Source: Pseudoips prasinana
Lineage: Eukaryota; Arthropoda; Insecta; Lepidoptera; Nolidae
Reading direction: 5' to 3'
Assembly (NCBI GenBank): GCA_951640165.1
Contig: OX621255.1
Location: 496,001 to 560,000, forward strand
Length of the DNA: 64,000 nucleotides
Below the pieces are notes generated by a model that ran no database searches, was not told the origin of the DNA, and was given only the letters and a program-made list of their open reading frames with translations. Made by a program: the position numbers and the translations under genes. Positions within the stretch are counted from its first letter, which is position 1, and every line of letters begins with the position of its first letter. Positions 51,738 to 62,483 of the stretch are shown one piece after another.

Positions 51738-53020
51738 AGGTCTTTACCTATGAAATTGCCGTTCTGCAGTACTGGCCATTTCAAATCAAAATAATTTTTG
51801 TTTGGCTAAGAATTCTAATTTCAAATTAATTTTATTTTAAAAACATGGATTCTTTTTTCCAAAAGTAGTCATTTCTTTATTGATTAGTGTTACATTTTCA
51901 TCGCATTTCAATCTTTTTCGTCATCATGGATACGTTAAAAATTCGAGTAATTATGGAATATGAGTACCGTCGTGGCAGCAACGCGGCACAAGCGGCACGC
52001 AACATCAACGACGTTTACGGAGCTAACACTACAAACCAACGCACCACCTGTTATTGGTTTGCTCGCTTCCGTTCTGGAAATTTCGACCTGAAAAATGAAC
52101 CTCGCGGTCGTCCGAAGACTTTGGTCGACAATGACGAATTAAAGGCGGTTGTGGAAGCTGATGATACACAATCTACGGCTGAATTAGCAGCAGCTTTCGA
52201 CGTTAGCGTCAAAACAATATTGGTCCATTTGCGTCAAATTGGCAAGGTAAAAAAGCTTGACAAATGGGTGCCCCACGAACTCAATGATCGCCAGCGCGAA
52301 GTACGCGTCGAGACGTGCCTTGCACTGCTCAACAGACACACAAATGAAGGAATTTTGAACCGCATTGTTACCTGCGATGAAAAATGGATTCTGTTTGATA
52401 ACCGCAAGCGCTCAGCAAGTTGGTTGGATCCTGGTTCAGCACCTAAACAATGCCCTAAACGAAAACTTACCCCTAGAAAAGTGATGGTCACTGTTTGGTG
52501 GTCTAGCGCCGGTGTGATTCATCACAGCTTCTTACCAAACGGGGTGAGCATTACTGCAGATGTGTACTGTGAAGAACTGAGCACAATGATGGAGAAGCTG
52601 GCGCATCTCCAACCAGCATTGGTCAATCGCTCGTCTCCGCTGCTCCTGCACGACAACGCGCGACCTCATACTGCACAGCAGACGGTCTCCAAGTTGCAAG
52701 AACTGGGGTTGGAAGCTCTCCGTCATCCGCCCTACTCACCAGACCTTGCGCCTACAGACTACTACTTTTCCAGAATTTGGATAACTTCTTGGCGGGAAAA
52801 AAATTCAATACCCGAGAGGCAGTACAAAATGCCTTTGAAGAATTTGTTGCCTCCCGTCCAGCTGATTTCTTTAAGAAGGGCATCAATAAACTGCCACTGC
52901 GATGGCAAAGATGCATTGATTGCATGGGTGATTACTTCGTTTAATACAAATAAAAAAATTCATGAAAAAAAATCGTTTAAATTTTTTCATACAAAACGGC
53001 AATTTCATAGGTAAAGACCT
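51738..53020 (+). mobile_element. Mariner DNA transposon, full length
   Basis: 1.28 kb, the usual mariner size. Inverted termini AGGTCTTTACCTATGAAATT (51738) and its complement ending at 53020; TA is adjacent on the left (51736-51737), while the right flank ATTATT is less clear. It contains one transposase gene with a single frameshift. Confidence 0.88.
51926..52944 (+). pseudogene. Mariner transposase, one frameshift
   Basis: From ATG 51926: N-terminal helix-turn-helix region (VIMEYEYRRGSNAAQAARNI; AELAAAFDVSVKTILVHLRQ), linker WVPHELNDRQREVR, catalytic aspartates in TCDEKW, LHDNARPH and SPDLAPTDYYF. The second and third are separated by 34 residues, the DD34D signature. After DYYF the frame changes at a short T run (52766-52769); the remaining C-terminus continues in another frame to the TAA at 52942-52944. 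All three catalytic residues remain. The transposase binds the termini and moves the element by cut and paste into TA sites; this copy is probably inactive because the C-terminus is lost. Confidence 0.88.
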
Positions 53021-53025
53021 ATTAT

Positions 53026-53160
53026 TTAGCTAGCTTGTATTAAGTTATTGTCAAGGAGATTATGTTTAGGTTTAATTATTGAAATTTATATTTTACTACA
53101 TATTGTCTGAATGGTTCTGTCTATATTAAGGTATGAATTCAGTATTATTATTATAACGGT
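53026..53160 (+). repeat. Dispersed repeat, copy of 10622-10735
   Basis: TTAAGTTATTGTCAAGGAGA, TTACTACATATTGTCTGAAT and GGTTCTGTCTATATTAAGGT, then (ATT)n. Confidence 0.65.
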
Positions 53161-53191
53161 TTATATATTATTATTATTAGTAGATTATTTC

Positions 53192-53792
53192 AGTACTAAG
53201 TAGTAATACTTGGATAGCTCAAGATATTTTTATGTTAACATGTCATAATCAACGTTAACTTAAATTTAATTCGAATGATTAGAAGCAGTTTGTAATTGAC
53301 AACCATTTATTGAATATACCAGGCTCAGATTTCACAATTGGTTTTAGTACCACGACTTTCAAACGCTGTCAACCAAAATGTTACTGTAATAGTAAAGCAG
53401 GAACTAACTTTAAATTGAATTTCAACGAACCTACGTTGCCCTAGTTTTTACTCGATGACAAGAAGGACAATGTATTTGTTGCTGACCTCTGTATGCAATA
53501 TTTTATATCTACTCCAAATGCCACAACAGCCCAGGGACTACTATCATCTTAATTGATTCAAATTGTCTATATTATAATTTTACTAGTTATTACTAGCTAT
53601 TACTAGTTAGTTATTTCCGGCATGCGCTGAAATGTCACGGAAAGAGAATTACTAGTAATTATATAAAATAGACAATTTGAATCAATTTAGATGATAGCAG
53701 TTTGGAGTGGATATAAAATATTGCATGTTTATTATGACATGTTAACATAAAAATATATTGCCTATGCTATCCAAGTATTAATTAAAAATACT
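53192..53792. mobile_element. Foldback / long-TIR element
   Basis: The left arm (TAATACTTGGATAGC, then TTTTTATGTTAACATGTCAT, then GCAATATTTTATATCTACTC, then ATTGATTCAAATTGTCTAT) reappears inverted in 53650-53792. The left arm has about 230 bp extra (53255-53485). The centre is rich in ACTAGT palindromes. Outer bases CAGTA on each side suggest the termini. No coding frame. Confidence 0.65.
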
Positions 53793-53795
53793 GTA

Positions 53796-54293
53796 GTCAG
53801 GGTACCACAGGGTGACCTGCTAATATACACATAAGCCGAGCTTAACGATTTGCCGATGGCCATTGATAGCTTAAATAAGGACCTAAGACGTGTTTGCAAT
53901 TGGAGTAAACAATGCGGTCTGAATGTTAATCCTGAAAAGAGGCAGTAGTAGTTGTTATTAGCTGTTGTAAGTAGCCCCAGGATAATTTCCAAGATAGCTT
54001 GGTCTCAGGTTCCACCAGTTTACTTCAACAAAATCGCAATATCTTGTAGTGAAAATGTAAAAAAACTTGGGAATTCATATTGCCAATAAGTTATCCTGGG
54101 ATCTACAGCTGCAAGAACTTAGTCGTAAGGTTTTTGCCTCTGCAGGGATCTTGTGAAGACTACGCAACTTTCTACCCACTGCCACAAAAACTGCACTCGC
54201 ACAATCCCTCCTTCTTCCTATCCATGATAATGCCGATACCAGCTATCTTGATCTCACAGAAGCACAACTTGACAAACTTGAGCGACTTCAAAT
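53796..54293 (+). pseudogene. CR1-like ORF2 fragment, degenerate
   Basis: Plus-strand pieces match the ORF at 58250-61177: GVPQGD-like start, then (other frames) a NPSKT-like region, VKKLGI, LSWDLQLQ, KVFASAG, LRNFLPTATKTALAQS and LDLTEAQLDKLERLQ. Several stops and shifts. It ends abruptly at about 54293 without the 3' UTR. Confidence 0.7.
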
Positions 54294-55125
54294 GTATATA
54301 AAGGCCTCTGAAATGGCTTAACAATTGTTGTCCAATGGCTGCAATCGGGTCCGAACGTTCTCTCCAAAGCACGGAGAAGCAATCAAACCACTTTGGCGGT
54401 CACCCATCTATGGACTGACCACGAACCTAAGTGCGTAACCTCGCCAATCCCTTTCGGACCGGTGACAGCATCTGAATATGATCAATGGCATCTATTAATA
54501 TTTGATACGAAATTATTAATACATATAGTTTTGTGGCACACTGCACGTGTCATCACTTTGGTGACAGAAAATTCTGGCCAAATTATCAACTAAAAATAAT
54601 CCCGAACTACCCAGTGAATTAAATTTAAAATACAATATAAAAACGTGTTACGTCACTTTCATTTGAGCAAAACATTTCCACTGATTTACACAACGCCATT
54701 TTCGTTTAATTATATTATAAACAGGAAGTTTTAAATATACTGCAGCCATATATCACCAACATTATAATTGAATGCTACGGTCCATACGAAAATAAAAACT
54801 ACGCCGCAAAAATTCCGACGAAACAAAAGTTTATTGAAATTGTCATGAGCACAGTCGGAGAGGAAAATAAACGCATTTATTTTAATGAGAATATTTTTAA
54901 CAGTGACTTCACGACCTTGTACCATTATAAGGCTAATTCATTGATATTTCCCTGCCTAATTAGAAAACATAATCAGAAATTTTACAAAACGGGAGTGCTT
55001 TTATATTGTTTGTAGGTGTAGCCGATTTTAAAAGAAGGAAGTTATCAATTCTAATGTATGTTGCTTTGTTGTGAACTGATTTCAAAATGATCGATCTAAC
55101 GTACTCACCAGTGCTTCAATCGTTT
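54294..55125. other. No gene seen
   Basis: AT-rich with no recognised element. Confidence 0.45.
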
Positions 55126-55620
55126 GATAGATAGATAGAGTACACTTTATTGCACCAGAAAACACAATACATAATATCTTAATAAAGAAAATATAGGTAC
55201 AATCGGCGGTCTTATCGCTTTGTAGCGATCTCTTCCAGACAACCGTTGGGTGGACAAGAAGAATTAAGATGGAAAAGGCGGTAGTTGTAAGTGTACTATC
55301 GTATGTATTAAATGTTTAACGTTATTACATACATACATTACATATGTACAAGCTTCATAAATATATACTTATATTTGTATAAATACTAATAATACTATAC
55401 TATAATAATATACTATACATACATACATTATATATCTTTTTAACTAAGGAGTTATGCAGAAAGAGGTTACTAAAAGAAGTTAAGAGACAAGAAAAGAAGG
55501 GATAAAGATATTTAGAGCGATAAAAAGTGTTTTTTTAAGGAAACTTTGAAAGATGCTAGGGTTTGTGCACGCCTTATTTCAACAGGAAGTAAATTCTATA
55601 GCCGGGCTGCTTGGACATTT
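55126..55620 (-). mobile_element. CR1-like element, 3' fragment
   Basis: Minus strand: short coding end, then a 3' UTR with the TTATCGCTTTGTAGCGATCT motif (55213-55232), and a tail GATAGATAGATAGA (55126-55139) next to TACACTTTATTGCACC. The coding remnant (about 55505-55617) reads NLLPVEIRRAQTLASFKVSL preceded by an in-frame stop. Beyond it, TACAATAAAGATTCTATC at 55628 looks like another, plus-strand, tail. Confidence 0.7.
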
Positions 55621-55659
55621 GAGTGTATACAATAAAGATTCTATCTACCTAACATTAGA

Positions 55660-56094
55660 CAACAATCAGTAAGCGTGTTGGTATAAAGAATAAAAATATA
55701 ACTGAACTAGATTACGTTAGTCGTGTACAATGAAGGTTATGTAACAATGAAGTATTGTCGTGGAACTATACCAATTATATGAAATTCTATATGAAAGGTA
55801 TAATTTTCATGTTGTGTTTCATTACATTTCGATCTCTTGTATTTGTACCAGTATCTAGTGCAATGGTTGTTCGAAGGTTCAAAAAATGCTATTTGTATTC
55901 TTGTGGTAATAAAAACACCGAGTAGCAGTCTGAACTTTAGAAATAATATTAGACACCCGTGCCTCGTAGTTCACGTAGAGCGGTGAGACCTACACTTGAT
56001 CTCTCTCCGGTATCAAACAGCAATCCCATAAGATTATGAGCGCGTGCCTTATAATATAACTCTTGTAGTTGACTAGCTCTTGCTAGCTTTGCAA
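55660..56094. other. No gene; SINE-like debris 55955-56048
   Basis: 55955-56048 (CACCCGTGCCTCGTAGTTCA...) faintly resembles the 3' body of SINE family 1. Otherwise AT-rich. Confidence 0.35.
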
Positions 56095-56172
56095 ATATTT
56101 GTGTGATGAGCACGAATATTTGTTTCTGAGTCATGGATGTTTTCTATGTATTTAAGTATCTATATAAGTATG
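56095..56172 (+). mobile_element. SINE family 2 fragment
   Basis: AATATTTGTGTGATGAGCAC and TGAGTCATGGATGTTTTCTA, cut off at TATAAGTATGT where the gypsy sequence begins. Confidence 0.7.
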
Positions 56173-56423
56173 TGGGAGAAATTAAGTAAAAGGATTGTTT
56201 ACTGTTGCTACTAGTAACGCCATCTATTAGCGTTTGGAAAACACTACTCACTGAGTCAGTAGTTCGAAACGAGGTTGTCTATGAACTGACGCATGTGACG
56301 TTTGACGTCTGTCAGTTGTCTAAGTGACGTTTGATGTCTGTCAGTTGTCTGTTAGCGACACGACACTTGGCATCCAGAGCTCGACCGCGCCGGGTGTGCG
56401 CACTGATTCTTTTAACCACGTGC

Positions 56424-57005
56424 ATGATGGCGGACACCGACGATGTTTCGGAATTAAATCCGTCAGAATCTCCGACAGCAGCGGTGGGATCGATTCCAAA
56501 ATCATCCCACGTGTCTATCGCAATGCCTGCTACTCAAAATCAAGAATATTTTCGTGATTAGGTTCTTCCACCACCAATAGTGTCGTTACAAATTTGAAAA
56601 ATAACGATGAAAATACAACCCCGCTGATTGTGAATTTACGGCTATATCGCAAACTCGTGGACCGATTACGAAACTCGATACGTTACATTGACACATCTTC
56701 GAGGTCGAGCTCGCAAGTGGACTTCGAAGTCCTACCCGTTGTGCAAAACGTTAGACGAAGCAAAGGAGCGTGTATCAAGACAGTTTGCGGCGACCGAGAG
56801 ATTGATGACCTTTTTCAAGATATGGTGCCGTATGGTGCAGTGACCGTGCGAAAACTTACATACGTGGAGTACTCGACTTACAAGCTTGCCTTGATTAACC
56901 GGTTGGAGCCTGCTTGGAGCGAAGGTAACAAGATCGAAGTTGTTATCACAGGTATCTCGGATACTCAGGTATGTTCAGACTTGTTAAAAACACGCCTCCT
57001 GATTT
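56424..57005 (+). pseudogene. Gag-like region of the gypsy element, frame-broken
   Basis: Two frames: MMADTDDVSELNPSESPTAA to a TAG at 56559, then NLRLYRKLVDRLRNSIRYID, TYVEYSTYKLALINRLEPAW and NKIEVVITGISDTQVC up to 57017. No zinc knuckle is seen and I do not recognise the family from the sequence alone; the Gag assignment comes from its position ahead of the protease. Confidence 0.4.
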
Positions 57006-57068
57006 CGTGGCACTCTTAAGACCTCTTAGTATTTAACAAAAATTAAAAGTTACAAATGACCTCTTAGT

Positions 57069-57520
57069 TCACGTTCCCGCCAGAATGAACGTATGCCTGC
57101 CATCTGAAGCCCAATTAGCCGAAGTAAATGTTGATAATTTATAATTACACGCTCTTGTGGACAGTGGTTGGAAACAGACAGATTGTTCCCTAATTCGTAA
57201 ATGATTTGTTGATAACCATACAGGTACTCGAGATATTATATCCACGCGCCTGACAGGTATTAGGTCGAACACTATATTTTCTTTTTCCCGTATTAGTCTG
57301 CCTGTCAAGGTCAACGAAGTGCTCGTGTGTGAGAAGTGACTTTTGTAATTGTAGTTTCACATATTTTGCCTCATGATGCTATGATAGGTAGAGATGTTTT
57401 TACCTAACCGGGATTGAGCTTGACTATTAGTAACAAAGACATCAACATCGCTCGCGAGGTCCATGCTGAAGTTTGTTTATTACAGAATCTTGACACTTGT
57501 ACAAGCTATCGATACTGATT
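57069..57520 (+). pseudogene. Retroviral-type aspartic protease remnant (Ty3/gypsy)
   Basis: ALVDSG (active-site D-S-G) near 57150, followed by RLTGIRSNTIFSFSRISLPV and KVNEVLVCEK, then in another frame HDAMIGRDVF-like sequence. Stops and shifts make it non-functional. Such proteases cut the Gag-Pol precursor. Confidence 0.5.
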
Positions 57521-57584
57521 TCATCGACTGTAAAGACGTTTCTCAATTACTGACAAGTGGAGAGGTTCATGTCTGTTCTAATAA

Positions 57585-57798
57585 TAATTCATCATCATTG
57601 TATCAGCCGAAAGACGTCCACTGGACGGAGGCCTCCCAAGAGAATCTCCGCAGTGGTCGACCCTCCTTGTGGGGGGCCTACCCGCGCTGCGTCTTCCGGT
57701 GCGTGGTCCCCGGTCGCGAGCCTGTCTGATCCAGCGGCCGTCGGTGTTGGGAGCTGTGTGCCCCGCCCGCTGCCGTTTCGGTTTGGCAATTCTTTGGT
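57585..57798 (-). mobile_element. RTE 3' fragment, downstream half
   Basis: ATCATCATTG, TATCAGCCGAAAGACGTCCA, CGTCTTCCGGTGCGTGGTCC and GTTTGGCAATTCTTTGG. The copy resumes at 62660 with GTCGGCTACTTTGTTTCGCC, exactly where the 2920-4790 copy predicts. Confidence 0.8.
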
Positions 57799-57949
57799 TA
57801 TTATCATAATCATAATATCTTTATTTGTATAAATGTGGTGAATACAGGTGTTATTGTTTACATCATTTAAGTTTCACACATTTGCCATATTGTACATGGC
57901 ATACAAATGTTGTACTTACAAACTAGGTATATTGAACTCAAAATACTAA
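57799..57949 (-). mobile_element. Jockey/CR1-type 3' end inserted in the RTE copy
   Basis: Minus strand ends CAAATAAAGATATTATGATT followed by ATGATAATAA; internal CATTTGTATGCCATGTACAA resembles the 3' UTR of 5328-5890. It is continued on the other side of the inner element, probably by 62531-62659. Confidence 0.5.
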
Positions 57950-57952
57950 CTT

Positions 57953-57975
57953 AGAATAGAATAGAATAGAATACT
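57953..57975 (-). repeat. Pentanucleotide tail of the CR1-like element
   Basis: (TAGAA)n on the plus strand, next to the AATAAA-like end. CR1-type elements end in short repeats instead of poly(A). Confidence 0.75.
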
Positions 57976-58249
57976 CTTTATTGTACACCATAAAAATAGA
58001 TACATCATGAGATATTACATATACAAGTTGTACAAAGGGCGGTCTTATCGCATAAAGCGATCTCTTCCAGACAACCTTAGGATGGATAGGAGCTGAACAA
58101 TAACTTATAGCTAGCAGTAGGTGTGCAACAAGAGATATACCAAAATTATGGTATATCCATAAATAAAACTATTTTTAGTGAATTTACTGTTAAAATATGA
58201 AAAAGACAAAATAAGAAGAGAATAGATACTTAACTTTAGAAACCATCAA

Positions 58250-61177
58250 TTATACACTCAAATAGTGTTCTCTAACAAGCTTTTTGAAAGTTGCTATTGT
58301 CTGAGCACGTCTAATTACAGTAGGCAAGGCATTCCAAAGTCGGGCTGCCTGTACACTTAAAGAGTTTCCCATAAATATAGATTTGTGCTCTGGGATATGA
58401 AGTTTTACGTTTTCTGATGATCTTAAGGATCGCAAATGCGTGTCACAAAGGAACTCGAAGCGTTCTTTTAAATAAATGGGAGTAGCAGGGTTAAAGAGAA
58501 TGTTATAAAGCAAGGAAAGAATATGAGCATTCCGGCGAAGGCGAATCGGCAACCACTTGAGCTTTGTACGAAATGAGGAGACATGATCATATTTGCGAAG
58601 GCCAAATATGAACCTTATACAAAAGTTTTGAAGTCGCTCTAGCTTATCCAGTTGCTCTTCAGTAAGATCAAGATAGCTGACATCGGCGTAGTCGAGGATC
58701 GGTAGGAGAAGCGATTGAGCAAGCGCGGTTTTAGTGGTAATGGAGAGAAAATTGCGCAAACGCCTAAGAGAGCCTGCTGAAGCAAATAATCTTCGGCTAA
58801 CTGCTTTCAGTTGTGGGCCCCAGGATAATGTACTATCTAATACAATCCCCAAATTCTTAACTGTATCTTTAAATGGGATAATAGTACCTTCAAATGTAAT
58901 TTGTGGAAGTTGGGACATGTCTATCCTAGACACCATTCGAGAGCTGCTGATGATGATGGCTTGTGTTTTTGATGGGTTAATTTTAAGACCAAAACTATGG
59001 CTCCATTCCCCTATACGAGATAAATCAGAGTTGACAACTCTGATGGTATCTGGCAGGTTTGCAAGCCGAGAATGAGAATATATTTGGAGATCGTCTGCAT
59101 AAAGATGATAGGAGGAAGAAAGGTTATTTGAGATTGAATTAATAAAAATAGCAAAAAGCAATGGAGATAAAACGCCACCCTGCGGCACACCGGCTACTGT
59201 ATTGCACCACGAAGAGAAAGAGTCATCAATACGGACTCTTTGCCGGCGACCAAACAGGTAAGTGCGAAACCAATCAATCACTGTTGGAGATATGTTGAGA
59301 GAGCTCAGAATGCCAAGAAGAATGTCAAAATCCACAGTATTGAATGCATTACTGAAGTCTAATAGGAGCAGAACTGTAAGATTTCCATTCTCCATGGCAC
59401 TCCTAATGTCTTCCGTAATATTGACCAGGGCAGTGACAGTACTATGACTGGGACGAAAACCGGATTGCATTGGATTTAGGAGATTATTTTTGCAAACAAA
59501 GGAATGAAGCTGTCTATGGACCAGACGCTCAAGGACTTTGGAGAGGAATGGGAGGATGGATATAGGACGGTAATCAGCAAAAGCGGTGGGATTTTTGGAT
59601 TTTGGTACAGGAGTGATTTGAGCTTCCTTCCATGAGGAAGGAAAACATCCACTGGACAAGGAGCAATTAAAAATATGACATATGACGTGAAGGATTTCGT
59701 CAAGGATAGGAATGATCATATTACGGCTGACATTGTCACTACCGACTGCATTAGACGATATTGACAGAATGCTTTTCTTAACATCACAAGCAGTGAGTTG
59801 ATTAAAAAGGAAAAGTGAGTGATCATGAGTTGGAAGCGATGAAAGATATTGTGTCAAAGTGTTTGTTTTGGCTGTTCTGTTACATACAGCTGAAGATGAG
59901 AAATGAGCATTAAAGGCGTGAGTATCCAAAGTTTTAGGAAGTGCATCTTGGCACTTTCCAACCCCCAGTGATCTTAAAAATTTCCAGATTTTAGCTGGCT
60001 CACCGTTCTCAACGGATTTGTGGATATTTTGGCGTTGGGCACTCCTACACATCTTGTTGCAGTGATTACGAATCTCGATATATTTTTCGCGGTTGATATC
60101 CGATCCTCTGCACTTAAATTTTTGTTTTGCCACAGCTTTACGTGCCATGACCTTTCTGATACTGTCTGTCAACCACGGCGCTGGAAAGTGTTTTATTTTT
60201 ATTGCTCGTATAGGGGCATGTATGTCATAGAGCTGAATAATCTTCTCATTAAAAATGTTAACCTTGTTATCAATGGAGTTAGTCTCGAACAGTGCACCCC
60301 AATCAATACAACGAGCCGATTCTAAAAGCTTTTCTACCTTCATACCACTAAAATTGCGCTGTAGAAGAAATTTCGACTTAGCTTTGGGAGGACGAACTTC
60401 ATAAGAAGTAAAAATTAGATCGTGGTATGAAAACCCGTCAGCTGAACATTGGCCATGCTTAGCGACATGATCGTTAGAAGAAATGATAATAAGATCAAGT
60501 AATGATGGAACTGAGTTTGGAAAATGATGAGTGGCACTTAGTGGAAGACAGCAAAGATTAAGAGATTCAAAAACTGACAAAAGAGTAGAAGCGCGAGAGT
60601 CTTTTTTGAGAAGGCAGGTATTAAAATCACCCATAAGAATAGTATGACTGTAAGAAGGGGTAAGATTAACAAGAAGTATTTTTAGAGTGGAGAAGTAATT
60701 GATACGGAGGGATGGGCAATAGTAAACACCAAGTAATAGCTTCGTGTGGTGTAGCTCAACCTCAATAAAAAGGTGTTCACCGGCATTTGACAGAGGCGGC
60801 TGCGGTGACGTATTAACTATTTTAAAATTTATATAATTACGCAGATATATTGCTACGCCACCACCAGCCCCAAGCACATGGTCATTTCGTATAAGGCTAA
60901 AGCCAGGTAAAGTGTACGAAGCAGAGGGAAGGCATGGCTTTAACCAAGATTCAGATATTAAGATGGCATGGATATTCTTACAGTCAAAGTTTGTCAGCAA
61001 ATCGGGATAATGTGCGGGAATGCTTTGGGCATTTATGTGGACAACATTGAAATTCTTAGGAACATCAGAAAAATGAGAGACAAGAGTCTCACCAAGAGAT
61101 GGAATTGAAATAAAGCTAGCATCACTATCTGCTGAAAAAAAACTACCAGTATCGCTATCGTATTCACAGTCTAACAT
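58250..61177 (-). CDS. CR1-like ORF2: endonuclease and reverse transcriptase, intact
   Basis: 975 codons from ATG. Endonuclease motifs: N49 (VVHINAQS), E76 (ISESWL), D184 and N186 (MGDFN), SYHDLI with H252 and D253. RT: YRPISILPFLSKVLERLV near 536, QSGFRPSHSTVTALVNI near 571, LLLDFSNAFNTVD near 604, AGVPQGGVLSPLLFAIFIN near 662, YADD at 693-696, then a C-terminal part with LAQSLLLPILDYADVSY and RLWNALPTVIRRAQ. The length is normal for CR1-type ORF2. It nicks DNA and copies the element RNA at the target. Fragments of the same family lie at 37675, 53796 and 55126. The acidic N-terminus (MLDCEYDSDTGSFFSADSDA) precedes the endonuclease. Confidence 0.92.
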   Translation of the reverse strand: MLDCEYDSDTGSFFSADSDASFISIPSLGETLVSHFSDVPKNFNVVHINAQSIPAHYPDLLTNFDCKNIHAILISESWLKPCLPSASYTLPGFSLIRNDHVLGAGGGVAIYLRNYINFKIVNTSPQPPLSNAGEHLFIEVELHHTKLLLGVYYCPSLRINYFSTLKILLVNLTPSYSHTILMGDFNTCLLKKDSRASTLLSVFESLNLCCLPLSATHHFPNSVPSLLDLIIISSNDHVAKHGQCSADGFSYHDLIFTSYEVRPPKAKSKFLLQRNFSGMKVEKLLESARCIDWGALFETNSIDNKVNIFNEKIIQLYDIHAPIRAIKIKHFPAPWLTDSIRKVMARKAVAKQKFKCRGSDINREKYIEIRNHCNKMCRSAQRQNIHKSVENGEPAKIWKFLRSLGVGKCQDALPKTLDTHAFNAHFSSSAVCNRTAKTNTLTQYLSSLPTHDHSLFLFNQLTACDVKKSILSISSNAVGSDNVSRNMIIPILDEILHVICHIFNCSLSSGCFPSSWKEAQITPVPKSKNPTAFADYRPISILPFLSKVLERLVHRQLHSFVCKNNLLNPMQSGFRPSHSTVTALVNITEDIRSAMENGNLTVLLLLDFSNAFNTVDFDILLGILSSLNISPTVIDWFRTYLFGRRQRVRIDDSFSSWCNTVAGVPQGGVLSPLLFAIFINSISNNLSSSYHLYADDLQIYSHSRLANLPDTIRVVNSDLSRIGEWSHSFGLKINPSKTQAIIISSSRMVSRIDMSQLPQITFEGTIIPFKDTVKNLGIVLDSTLSWGPQLKAVSRRLFASAGSLRRLRNFLSITTKTALAQSLLLPILDYADVSYLDLTEEQLDKLERLQNFCIRFIFGLRKYDHVSSFRTKLKWLPIRLRRNAHILSLLYNILFNPATPIYLKERFEFLCDTHLRSLRSSENVKLHIPEHKSIFMGNSLSVQAARLWNALPTVIRRAQTIATFKKLVREHYLSV

Positions 61178-61730
61178 AAATTAATATTTATTTAAAGTTC
61201 TAACAGTGAAAATATTATTTAATGTAATATTTTCTCAAAAAGATCCACCTGCCAGTGTCTAGAAATAACAATAACAGGCAAATAACAAATGTTAAAATAA
61301 ATATAGTCTCTAAGGCAAATGAAAACAGCTTACATTATCTTTGAGAAAAAAAAGGAGCAAATAACAAAAAATATTATTTGAGACAAAGAGGAGAGTAAAA
61401 ATAAATATATTATGTTTATTTTATTTTACGCTGACAATTACAGTTTTAGCAAACGAACCAGAAATAAATTACGTTAAATGTCATCCAATAATCTACTATC
61501 AGCGCAAAATAAATAATTACTGTTTCCACTCACCCCACTCCATGCGTTCATAGACAAAAAGTAAATGCAACAACAACGTAGTTCACAAGCATGGAACGTG
61601 CATCTAAATCTAAAACTTCACTTTGACTTTACATTACACTGACAAATTACGTAAATTGACAACAAAGTACATAATAATAATTTAGTTTAATGAGGGTGCG
61701 TGATGGGAATCAATGTTTAGCAAGAAGATT
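61178..61730 (-). other. ORF1-ORF2 spacer of the CR1-like element
   Basis: AT-rich, with no frame above 60 codons. CCACCTGCCAGT (61246-61257) is found inverted at 62537-62548, outside ORF1. A long spacer could be an internal promoter or re-initiation region, or a sign of an inserted piece. Confidence 0.6.
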
Positions 61731-62483
61731 TCACTTTTTAGCGGCCGTATTTCTTTTTGGCCTCTGCGCGATGGGTTTACCGACCTCTGGTTGTTTTGAA
61801 ACGTCTATGCTCGATGACTTGGAAGCCTCTGCGATCTTATATACAGCCTGTATTGTAGTGACACGGTGTCGTACGTTATCCTTATCAACTATGAAGACTT
61901 GGCCACCTTTAGAAAAGCAGTTCGACAAGCCGAATGTCTCACGCCCTAATATAAACGCGGAGTGCCGAGTTTTTGTGAGAAACTCCGAAATGGTTACTCC
62001 CGTTCCTTTCAATTTAGTTTTGGAGAACCAGGCCTTATCTCGGAGTGCCGTAGCTTCAAATTTACATAGAATTGGCCGAGGTCTTGAGGATCCACTATGA
62101 CGACCCATGCGATGGCACCGCCTTATATCCTTGGCAGAAAAATCAGATATGTCAAGCTGAGTACGAACAACATTTGTCACCGCCTGAACTACGTCCTCCT
62201 CCGTGTCTTCGGTGATCCCATGCAGCAACAGAATCTTCCTTCGCCCTTTCATCTCAAGATTGTCAATATTGCGAGCCAGTATATCTACCTGTTTTTGCAA
62301 GATTTCGAGTGTTCTCAAGAACTGCTGTTTGAAAGCCCCAAAGTCAGCTGCTATTGTACCAACAGTAGCTGTATCCTTACTCGAGGATGCCTTTTGCAGC
62401 TGCTCTTCAACGCTGGCACACTTTTTATAGAACTCCTCTCTCAAACTGGACACAGAATCTTGCACTGTAACTGCCATTTCCAA
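61731..62483 (-). CDS. CR1-like ORF1 (RNA-binding Gag-like protein)
   Basis: 250 codons from ATG. N-terminal coiled coil (VSSLREEFYKKCASVEEQLQ and FKQQFLRTLEILQKQVDILA, about 12-100), then KILLLHGITEDTEEDVVQAV and CHRMGRHSGSSRPRPILCKF, an RRM-like fold of the type found in L1 and CR1 ORF1 proteins, and a basic C-terminus (RPKRNTAAKK). It probably trimerises and chaperones the RNA. It lies upstream of ORF2 on the same strand with 553 bp between them. Confidence 0.8.
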   Translation of the reverse strand: MEMAVTVQDSVSSLREEFYKKCASVEEQLQKASSSKDTATVGTIAADFGAFKQQFLRTLEILQKQVDILARNIDNLEMKGRRKILLLHGITEDTEEDVVQAVTNVVRTQLDISDFSAKDIRRCHRMGRHSGSSRPRPILCKFEATALRDKAWFSKTKLKGTGVTISEFLTKTRHSAFILGRETFGLSNCFSKGGQVFIVDKDNVRHRVTTIQAVYKIAEASKSSSIDVSKQPEVGKPIAQRPKRNTAAKK

